NCBI GenBank assembly: GCA_013813755.1
Contig: JACCRD010000239.1
Span: forward strand, 1-6,397
Length of the DNA stretch: 6,397 nucleotides
Direction of reading: 5' to 3'
Origin: Acidobacteriota bacterium
Lineage (GTDB): Bacteria; Acidobacteriota; Blastocatellia; Pyrinomonadales; Pyrinomonadaceae
Below are positions 1 through 4,981 of this stretch, piece after piece. Made by a program: the position numbers and the translations under genes. Every line of letters starts with the position of its first letter. The stretch's first letter is position 1. Under the pieces are notes generated by a model. It ran no database searches and was not told where the DNA came from. It saw only the letters and a list, made by a program, of their open reading frames with translations.

Positions 1-259
1 GCATAAAATGCTGATGCACCATCCCGATTCCGAGCCTAATCGCATCGCGCGGCGAGTTTATAGTGACAATTTTTCCTTCAACCAAAATCTCGCCCGAATC
101 AGCCGTGTAAAAGCCATATGCCACGCGCATCACGGTTGATTTGCCCGCGCCGTTCTCGCCGACAATCGCGTGAATCGTTCCCGGCTCAATTTTAATTGAA
201 ACGTCTTTGTTGGCAACGACATTTCCAAAAGTTTTGGTTATGTTTTTTAATTCGAGCAT
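1..259 (-). CDS. Nucleoside-type ABC transporter ATP-binding protein (N-terminal 86 residues, cut by window edge)
   Basis: This is the start of an ATPase that would energise import of the ligand bound by the BMP lipoprotein encoded upstream, acting on the cytoplasmic face of the membrane. The Walker A motif GENGAGKST lies at residues 34-42, and the Q-loop glutamine is Q83 in the string GMVHQHFM, which is typical of the RbsA-like ATPases found with BMP-family nucleoside receptors (YufO/NupO type). Those proteins have two ATPase domains and about 500 residues, so only about one sixth is visible. Walker B, the signature motif and the second domain would lie off the left edge. The ATG shares its A with the TAA stop of the preceding small membrane protein (TAATG), so translation is probably coupled and no separate ribosome binding site is needed. 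Substrate class is inferred from the motif and neighbours. Ribose or another sugar remains possible from this fragment alone. Confidence 0.93.
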   Translation of the reverse strand, partial: MLELKNITKTFGNVVANKDVSIKIEPGTIHAIVGENGAGKSTVMRVAYGFYTADSGEILVEGKIVTINSPRDAIRLGIGMVHQHFM

Positions 260-567
260 TATTTAGAAAATTTAGTAAATGTGTCGTATGAGACAATTAG
301 CAAACCGATTAGCATAGCACTCACCATTAGTGCGGTCAGCAGTCTTCCAGACCCGTATTTTTCCGGTGAACGGTTTTTCAAGCCAATAAGCAGAAAGCCC
401 GCACCCAACAGAGAATTTCCTAAGAAAGACAACTCAAATTTGTCGAGCAATGAAAAAACCAACAAAGCAATCAAGCTGAAAACCATCATAAAACTTCCGA
501 GATAAACTAAAAATTTGTTGGCGACCGGATGTTTATCGGCTGATACGTCAGTTATATTATTCGACAT
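259..567 (-). CDS. Small three-helix membrane protein of unknown function
   Basis: I do not recognise this 102-residue protein. It has a short polar N-terminus (residues 1-18) and three hydrophobic segments at about 19-41, 47-63 and 74-94, with a basic loop (KNRSPEKYGSGR, 64-75) between the second and third. By the positive-inside rule that loop should be cytoplasmic. It ends with a short charged tail. Its stop codon overlaps the start of the ABC ATPase in TAATG, so the two are co-translated. The pair may be served by the promoter-like TATAAT just upstream, as well as by read-through from the BMP gene. Codon use and composition resemble the neighbours. Position suggests an accessory role in nucleoside transport, but this rests only on context. 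The ATG start follows a weak GGA about nine bases upstream. Confidence 0.75.
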   Translation of the reverse strand: MSNNITDVSADKHPVANKFLVYLGSFMMVFSLIALLVFSLLDKFELSFLGNSLLGAGFLLIGLKNRSPEKYGSGRLLTALMVSAMLIGLLIVSYDTFTKFSK

Positions 568-584
568 AATTTTTTTTCCAAGTT

Positions 585-590
585 ATTATA
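585..590 (-). promoter_or_regulatory. Perfect TATAAT -10 box upstream of the small membrane protein and ABC ATPase
   Basis: On the minus strand the hexamer TATAAT ends 17 bases before the ATG at 567. Transcription would begin near 578, leaving an untranslated leader of roughly 11 bases. No good -35 hexamer is found 16-18 bases further upstream, so this is only a candidate. It would let the small membrane protein and ATPase be expressed independently of deoA and the BMP gene, which fits the unusually large gap before them. Confidence 0.35.
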
Positions 591-595
591 CTATT

Positions 596-782
596 TCAAC
601 CAAGAACATCTCGCACACGAAGATTTCCTAACGGTTTTCTGTCCAACATTCCGGTTTTAAATAAATCTCCAAACGCCGCCCAAACCCAGAAAAACTAGAT
701 CGGCGGTGATGATGAACAGTAAACCTAAAATAAACTGAAGATTGAATTGAAAGTTAAATGGCTTAACATTTTTTCCTTCGTT
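596..782 (-). pseudogene. Possible frame-broken small membrane protein between the BMP gene and the 102-residue membrane protein
   Basis: The 215-base gap holds no intact gene, but two overlapping minus-strand frames together look protein-like. The frame continuing directly after the BMP stop stays open from 782 to a TAA at 657-659 and contains a strongly hydrophobic run including QFILGLLFIITADLVF. A second frame is open from 694 to a TGA at 596-598 and reads FFWVWAAFGDLFKTG, then a polar tail ending NLRVRDVLG. A single one-base shift near the T5 run around 690-694 would join them into one hydrophobic helix with a charged tail. Neither frame has a convincing start. An ATG at 769 preceded by GAAGGA is in a third frame and stops after 14 codons. 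It could be a decayed gene, an assembly indel, or chance in T-rich DNA. Confidence 0.22.
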
Positions 783-1838
783 TCATTTAACCATCGCGTC
801 AGTTACTTTTATCTCACCCGCAACGATTTTTCCTTTCGCTTCTTCAACTTTCTGCAAAATCTCGGCTGAAATCAAACTTTTATTATTGTCGTCCATCGCG
901 TATGCCACGCCGTCTTTATCGAGTCCAAAAGTGTGAAAGCCGCCTTTGAATTCGTTTCCGAGAACTTCTTTCACGACATCGTAAACTGCGTTATCGACGC
1001 GCTTGACCATCGAAGTTAAAACAAAACCGGGTTTTTGTCCGTTTTGATTTGAATCTACCCCGATGACGAATTTGTTTGCTTCATTTTCTGAATTTTTACC
1101 GAATTGCTCAACTGCGTCGAACGCGCCTAAGCCGGAGTTTCCCGCCGCTGTAAAAATCACGTCCGCGCGGTTATTGATTTGGTTTAGCGCAAGTTCCTTG
1201 CCTTTACCCGGATTGTTCCACGCCGAATCGGTTACGCCGACGTAATTAGCAATAATCGTCGCATTTGGGTTAACAGATTTCGCGCCTTCTTCATAACCTG
1301 TTTTGAAGCGGTGAATCAGGGGAATGTCCATCCCGCCGATAAAGCCCAAAACGCCGGTCTTTGATTTTTGTGCGGCAATCATTCCAACCAGATAAGAACC
1401 TTCGTGTTCGCGGAAGACAAGCGACGCGACATTTGAAAGCGGTTTGCCGTCTTTGTCCAAAATAACGCCGTCAACAATCGCAAACTTGATGTTTGGGTAA
1501 TCGGTCGCCACCTTTTGCATAATCGGTCCCTGCGCGAAACCGACGCCGATTATTAAGTCAAAATTCTTTTCGGCAAACGCCCGCATCGCCGGTTCAATCG
1601 AAGTCGGATTGCCCGGTTCGACGTCATAAAGGCTGATGTCGAGTTCTTTTTCAGCGCGCCGAACGCCTTCCCACGCCGCCGCGTTAAAAGAGCGGTCATT
1701 TTTGCCGCCAATGTCAAAAACGATTCCAACCTTTATTTTGCCTGCTTTTCTGGTCGCGCTCGAATTTTCGGCACAGGAAGAAGCGGCACAAATAAAAATA
1801 CTGAAAACAATTAAATTTAATAAAATCTTAATTTTCAT
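783..1838 (-). CDS. BMP-family (PnrA/TmpC-like) nucleoside-binding lipoprotein of an ABC importer
   Basis: This 351-residue protein should be the extracytoplasmic receptor that captures purine or pyrimidine nucleosides for the adjacent ABC transporter. Residues 1-21 form a lipoprotein signal peptide (KIK, a hydrophobic core, then AASS before Cys22). The lipobox has Ala at -3, less common than Leu but allowed. The mature protein begins with a polar linker, and the BMP domain runs from about residue 36 to the end. Recognisable family strings are KVGIVFDIGGKNDRSFN (36-52), GGMDIPLIHRFKTGY (168-182) and GVDSNQNG (260-267), all in their expected order and spacing. I start at the ATG at 1838, because an in-frame TTG at 1844 only adds two residues ahead of a good signal peptide. 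The gene starts 13 bases after the deoA stop, so they are very probably cotranscribed. Neighbouring thymidine phosphorylase supports nucleosides as ligand, though the exact base preference cannot be read from sequence. Confidence 0.94.
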   Translation of the reverse strand: MKIKILLNLIVFSIFICAASSCAENSSATRKAGKIKVGIVFDIGGKNDRSFNAAAWEGVRRAEKELDISLYDVEPGNPTSIEPAMRAFAEKNFDLIIGVGFAQGPIMQKVATDYPNIKFAIVDGVILDKDGKPLSNVASLVFREHEGSYLVGMIAAQKSKTGVLGFIGGMDIPLIHRFKTGYEEGAKSVNPNATIIANYVGVTDSAWNNPGKGKELALNQINNRADVIFTAAGNSGLGAFDAVEQFGKNSENEANKFVIGVDSNQNGQKPGFVLTSMVKRVDNAVYDVVKEVLGNEFKGGFHTFGLDKDGVAYAMDDNNKSLISAEILQKVEEAKGKIVAGEIKVTDAMVK

Positions 1839-1851
1839 AAACAATTTGCGT

Positions 1852-3168
1852 CTAGATTATTTCTTTTATCAGTTGAAATTTTTCGTTCGGCTTCTCGTCG
1901 CTAATTTTATAAGCATCGACCACTTTTTGGCGGATTAAGTTTGCCTGAGATTTTTTTCGGCAAAAAACAATTCCCAATGCCTCGTCCACTTTAATTTTAT
2001 CACCGAGTTTTTTCACGCACTCAAAACCAACCGCGAAATCAATTTTATCATCAACTTTTATTCTGCCGCCGCCGATTTCGGAAACGGCTTCGCCAACCGC
2101 AGTTGTGTCAATTTTCGTAATAAATCCGGCTGTTTCCGCTTTTATTTGAATTTTTATTAAGTTCTTGTCCAGCAAACTTTCAGGTTCATCACAAACGCCC
2201 GGATTGCCGCATTGAAATTCGATATTGTTTCGAAATTTTTCCAATGCTGCACCGCTTTCCAAGGAACTTTGAACTTCCAACTTTGCACTTTGCACCGTTT
2301 TTTCAATTCCGCACAAGACGAGCATCCGTGCCGCGAGTTCGATTGAAAGCTCAAGGGTCGGTAACATTTGCGGGTCAATTTCACCGCGCAAAATTTTGAT
2401 ACATTCAAAAACTTCCAGCGCATTACCGACGAATTTTCCTAGCGGCTGATTCATATCGGAAATTACAGCTTCGGTTTTAACGCCAAAAGCATTTCCCGTT
2501 TTGACAAGCGCCGCAGCTAACTTTTTCGCATCACTGCTCTTTGGCATAAATGCGCCGCTGCCGGTTTTCACATCCAGAATGAGCGCGTCAATTCCTTCTG
2601 CCAATTTTTTGGACATAATCGAAGAGACAATTAAAGGAATGGATTCGACCGTCGCCGTCACGTCACGCAGCGCGTAAAGTTTTCTGTCAGCTGGGACAAG
2701 CTTTTTTGTTTGTCCAGCCATCGCAAACCCGCATTTTTTAACAATTTGTTTGAATCGTTCGATTGAAAGATTTACATCATAGCCGTCGATTGATTCGAGT
2801 TTATCGAGCGTTCCGCCAGTGTGTCCGAGTCCGCGCCCGGAAATCATCGGAACGAACACGCCGCACGCCGCGACCATCGGTGCAATAACCAGAGATGTTT
2901 TATCGCCCACGCCGCCCGTCGAGTGTTTGTCGGCTTTTGGCGCGTCGATGTCTGAGAAATCAATTGTATCCCCGGATTCGAGCATCGCCTTTGTCAAATT
3001 ATTTTGCTCTTCAAGCGAAAAGCCTTTGAGAAATATTGCCATCAAAAGCGCGGACGTTTGATAATCTGCCCAAATTTCATCTGTCACGCCCCTGACAAAA
3101 GCGTTTATCTCCTGCCGGGATAACTCTTGCCCGTCGCGTTTTTTGGCTATAATTTCTTGTGGACGCAT
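1852..3168 (-). CDS. deoA: Thymidine phosphorylase (pyrimidine nucleoside phosphorylase family)
   Basis: This cytoplasmic enzyme performs phosphorolysis of thymidine to thymine and 2-deoxyribose-1-phosphate, salvaging imported nucleosides. The 438 residues match the usual family length (about 433-440). The N-terminal helical domain precedes the phosphate-binding string KHSTGGVGDK (81-90), the family signature SGRGLGHTGGTLDKLE (110-125), and the pyrimidine-contacting residues R168, S183 and K187 in ALRDVTATVES and IPLIVSSIMSKK. The C-terminal domain runs from about 340. Residue 108 is Met in PMISGRG. As I recall it, this position is Met in E. coli DeoA and Lys in the broader pyrimidine nucleoside phosphorylases (Pdp), so I favour DeoA-type specificity, with Pdp as the alternative. 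The ATG gives the family's expected beginning (MRPQEIIAKKRDG) and has no Shine-Dalgarno sequence. It is the first gene of the block that continues into the BMP lipoprotein. A short heptanucleotide repeat lies inside the gene. Confidence 0.95.
   Translation of the reverse strand: MRPQEIIAKKRDGQELSRQEINAFVRGVTDEIWADYQTSALLMAIFLKGFSLEEQNNLTKAMLESGDTIDFSDIDAPKADKHSTGGVGDKTSLVIAPMVAACGVFVPMISGRGLGHTGGTLDKLESIDGYDVNLSIERFKQIVKKCGFAMAGQTKKLVPADRKLYALRDVTATVESIPLIVSSIMSKKLAEGIDALILDVKTGSGAFMPKSSDAKKLAAALVKTGNAFGVKTEAVISDMNQPLGKFVGNALEVFECIKILRGEIDPQMLPTLELSIELAARMLVLCGIEKTVQSAKLEVQSSLESGAALEKFRNNIEFQCGNPGVCDEPESLLDKNLIKIQIKAETAGFITKIDTTAVGEAVSEIGGGRIKVDDKIDFAVGFECVKKLGDKIKVDEALGIVFCRKKSQANLIRQKVVDAYKISDEKPNEKFQLIKEII
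2263..2297. repeat. Imperfect heptanucleotide tandem repeat inside deoA
   Basis: Five consecutive seven-base units read, on the plus strand, GGAACTT, TGAACTT, CCAACTT, TGCACTT and TGCACCG. The first four share ACTT at positions 4-7, and the last is degenerate. On the coding strand this encodes roughly residues 291-302 of the phosphorylase. The unit length is not a multiple of three, so each copy is read in a different frame. Compared from memory with family members, the protein length here is normal, suggesting replacement or chance rather than insertion. Confidence 0.55.
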
Positions 3169-3175
3169 TTATAAA

Positions 3176-3181
3176 ATAATA
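3176..3181 (-). promoter_or_regulatory. Weak -10-like box immediately upstream of deoA
   Basis: On the minus strand TATTAT (five of six consensus bases) ends seven bases before the deoA ATG, which would place transcription initiation at or beside the start codon. No credible -35 hexamer is seen at the proper distance and the region is very A+T rich, so chance matches are likely. Some promoter is expected here because deoA is the first gene after a divergent neighbour. Confidence 0.22.
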
Positions 3182-3204
3182 ATCTGATAACTGCGAAAAA
3201 GTAT

Positions 3205-3232
3205 TTGTTTTTTAATAAATTTCAGGCATAAT
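3205..3232 (+). promoter_or_regulatory. Promoter for the plus-strand gene at 3241
   Basis: A -35-like TTGTTT (3205-3210) is followed after 16 bases by CATAAT (3227-3232), matching five of six -10 consensus positions. Initiation would be expected near 3239, only about two bases before the ATG at 3241, implying a leaderless or nearly leaderless transcript. This agrees with the absence of a Shine-Dalgarno sequence. The same stretch contains a direct repeat of TAATAAATTT at 3213 and 3229, and the palindrome ATAAATTTAT at 3231-3240, both unsurprising in such A+T-rich DNA. Confidence 0.4.
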
Positions 3233-3240
3233 AAATTTAT

Positions 3241-3753
3241 ATGAAGATGAAATATATCGCTGCCATCGCCGCATTTACCGCAACATTTTTTCTTTCCGTT
3301 TTGCTGATCGGTTTGCCCAAAACAAATTTTCTCTCCCGGCATCAATGCAATATAAAAGTGCGACACACCGTAACTTCTCTTCTCGAACAGGATATTGCCT
3401 TCGGAGATAAGCGAGACGCGCAAACGAATTCGTTGTATCTTTCGATTGGTTCTGCCGAGTTAACTTATACTTCAAATGAATATGCCGAGATTGTAACAGA
3501 GTACGTCCGCAAATCGGAAAGTATGAATGATTCAACGCTCCCGCCGGATTTTCGGCTCGCCTGGCGCAATCATATGAAGGCTTGGCGCGAACATATGGAT
3601 TTTCTCGATGTTGCAAAAGAATCATTCTTTACAAGAAATAGCGAAGGCGAATTCTTTAAAGTATTTGAACATCAAGATCAGGAAATAACCAATACCTGGC
3701 GCAAAGTAGAATTTTTCGGCAGAAAATATGGCGCTAACAATCTGCGGTATTAA
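3241..3753 (+). CDS. Hypothetical protein with N-terminal membrane anchor or signal peptide
   Basis: I cannot assign a function to this 170-residue protein. Residues 1-4 are basic (MKMK), and residues 5-25 form a hydrophobic helix ending GLP, consistent with a type II membrane anchor or an uncleaved signal. There is no clear signal peptidase site or lipobox. The remainder is polar, mostly helical in character, with a notable exact heptad duplication AWRNHMK/AWREHMD (107-120) and a conserved-looking C-terminus NTWRKVEFFGRKYGA (151-165). Only one cysteine (C36) is present. It is likely to sit in the periplasm or outside the cytoplasmic membrane. The start is the ATG at 3241. A second in-frame ATG at 3247 would lose only two residues. 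It is the only plus-strand gene in the interior, divergent from deoA and convergent with ispF, whose stop codon it overlaps, so it is transcribed alone. Its codon use looks native. Confidence 0.8.
   Translation: MKMKYIAAIAAFTATFFLSVLLIGLPKTNFLSRHQCNIKVRHTVTSLLEQDIAFGDKRDAQTNSLYLSIGSAELTYTSNEYAEIVTEYVRKSESMNDSTLPPDFRLAWRNHMKAWREHMDFLDVAKESFFTRNSEGEFFKVFEHQDQEITNTWRKVEFFGRKYGANNLRY
3562..3597. repeat. Two-copy 21-base direct repeat within the hypothetical gene
   Basis: TGGCGCAATCATATG (3562-3576) recurs as TGGCGCGAACATATG (3583-3597), 13 of 15 bases identical and exactly 21 bases apart. In protein this is seven residues per unit, two turns of helix, giving AWRNHMK followed by AWREHMD. It looks like an in-frame heptad duplication. 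Confidence 0.6.
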
Positions 3754-4262
3754 TTAATTTTAGTTGAAGAAAAATATTTAATTTTCCGGTTTTTCTCCAG
3801 CAAAATAACGGCTTCAGCTTGGATCGCGCGGCTAGTTCCGACGGCATCAACGCCTTCGCCGGTTTTAGCTTTCACGCTTACCGTATCAATTCCAATTTCC
3901 AGACTGCGTGCTAGATTTTCGCGGATAGCGTCAATAAATGGGCGCAATTTTGGCTTTTCCAAACTAACGATTGAATCGACGTTGACGATTGCGAAGCCTT
4001 TTTCCTTCGTCAAACGCATTGCTTCCGCCAAAAACACACGACTGTCCGCATTTTTCCAGCGCGCGTCTTTGTCTGAAAAATGCGAACCGATGTCGCCCAG
4101 AGCAAGCGCGCCCAAAATTGCGTCCGTCACCGCGTGAAAAAGAGCGTCAGCATCGGAATGTCCGACCGCGCCGAGGTCAGAATCAATTTCAACTCCGCCC
4201 AGAATCAATTTTTTGCCCGCTTCAAGGCGATGAATGTCATTGCCGAATCCGATGCGATACAT
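3750..4262 (-). CDS. ispF: 2-C-methyl-D-erythritol 2,4-cyclodiphosphate synthase
   Basis: IspF cyclises CDP-methylerythritol 2-phosphate to methylerythritol 2,4-cyclodiphosphate with release of CMP, the fifth step of the non-mevalonate isoprenoid pathway, in the cytoplasm. It normally acts as a trimer with a metal in each active site. Metal ligands D9, H11 and H43 are present, with the family signature SDADALFHAVTDA at 36-48 and the nucleotide-contacting KAKTGEG at 131-137. I start at ATG 4262, giving MYRIGFGNDIHRL, the normal family N-terminus. A TTG at 4271 would add three residues foreign to the family. The 170 residues slightly exceed the usual 155-160 because of a basic tail after AVILL (residue 155). 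That tail (EKNRK to STKIN) is probably not catalytic. The gene lies 17 bases after ispD, has no Shine-Dalgarno sequence, and its TAA overlaps the convergent gene's stop. Confidence 0.96.
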   Translation of the reverse strand: MYRIGFGNDIHRLEAGKKLILGGVEIDSDLGAVGHSDADALFHAVTDAILGALALGDIGSHFSDKDARWKNADSRVFLAEAMRLTKEKGFAIVNVDSIVSLEKPKLRPFIDAIRENLARSLEIGIDTVSVKAKTGEGVDAVGTSRAIQAEAVILLEKNRKIKYFSSTKIN

Positions 4263-4279
4263 AATTTTCAAATCAGTAA

Positions 4280-4963
4280 TCAGTTTTCTTTTTCACGAAG
4301 GAAAAACTCCGCAATCATTTGATCTTCGGGATATGTAATTTTAATATTTTTCGCGCTTCCTTCAACGACTGCAATCTCAAAACCCAGTTTTTCCACTAAA
4401 AAACATTCGTCCGTCGCGTTCTCGTCCCCGATATTTTCCGCAAAAGCGCGTTTTAAAATTTCATAACGAAATGCCTGCGGAGTAAGTGCGCGTTTGAGAC
4501 GGCGACGGTTAATTGTGTTTGTAATCTTGCCGTCCACAACTTCTTTGATTGTATCAGTTACGTCTGCTACCAGACACGCCGCGCCTATTTCTTCGGCTTT
4601 TGCGACAACTTCTGTAATTTCAGCGACGGAAACCATCGGGCGAGCGCCGTCGTGAACAGCGACTATTTTAATATCTGGCTGATCGATGGCTCTAAGTCCA
4701 TTCAATACTGATTGTGAGCGAATGTCTCCGCCCGCCACTATTTTTTTAAGTTTTTTTAAATTGTATTTTTCGAGTACCGCTGAAAGATTTGCTATTTCAT
4801 CGGATGCTAATACAAGGATAACTTCATCAATCGCAGAGCAGATTTCAAAGCGTAAAAGTGTATGAACGATAACGGGTTTTCCGAGAATTTCAAGAAACTG
4901 TTTGGGCGTTTGCGCGCCGAATCTTCGGCTGTTTCCGGCGGCGACGATGACAGCTATATTCAT
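4280..4963 (-). CDS. ispD: 2-C-methyl-D-erythritol 4-phosphate cytidylyltransferase
   Basis: IspD transfers CMP from CTP to methylerythritol 4-phosphate, making CDP-methylerythritol, the third step of the non-mevalonate isoprenoid pathway. The 227-residue length is normal. The nucleotide-binding loop is VAAGNSRRFG (7-16), where R14 and K21 (in PKQF) correspond to E. coli R20 and K27. NS replaces the commoner G/SG within the loop. The family signature IVAVHDGARP lies at 100-109, SQSVLNGL at 83-90, LTPQAF at 160-165, ATDECFLVE at 183-191 and NIKITYPED at 206-214, with K208 matching E. coli K213. In ATDECF an Asp-Glu pair stands where Asp-Asp is common. Two A7 tracts encode LKKLKK around residue 70. 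It starts 18 bases after the PIN/TRAM gene and precedes ispF by 17 bases, an operon arrangement. IspE, the intervening enzyme, is not in this window. Confidence 0.96.
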   Translation of the reverse strand: MNIAVIVAAGNSRRFGAQTPKQFLEILGKPVIVHTLLRFEICSAIDEVILVLASDEIANLSAVLEKYNLKKLKKIVAGGDIRSQSVLNGLRAIDQPDIKIVAVHDGARPMVSVAEITEVVAKAEEIGAACLVADVTDTIKEVVDGKITNTINRRRLKRALTPQAFRYEILKRAFAENIGDENATDECFLVEKLGFEIAVVEGSAKNIKITYPEDQMIAEFFLREKEN

Positions 4964-4981
4964 ATCTGGAACGATTCATTT

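Noticed and set aside
673..699. CCGCC/GGCGG complementary pair in the gap before the small membrane protein
   Set aside because: Only five bases pair across a long loop and no T run follows.
753..767. Hairpin GTTAA-gccat-TTAAC after the BMP gene as an intrinsic terminator
   Set aside because: The stem is only five A+T-rich pairs and is followed by just three T on the minus strand. It is too weak to call.
1839..1844. TTG start that would lengthen the BMP lipoprotein by two residues
   Set aside because: The ATG at 1838 already gives a complete lipoprotein signal peptide, and the longer version adds nothing recognisable.
2157..2423. Second minus-strand frame inside deoA
   Set aside because: It is an out-of-frame shadow spanning the heptamer repeat and the phosphorylase middle region, with no family resemblance.
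4263..4271. TTG start that would lengthen ispF by three residues
   Set aside because: The ATG at 4262 gives the family-typical MYRIGFGNDIHRL. The extra MKI is foreign to the family and has no ribosome binding site.
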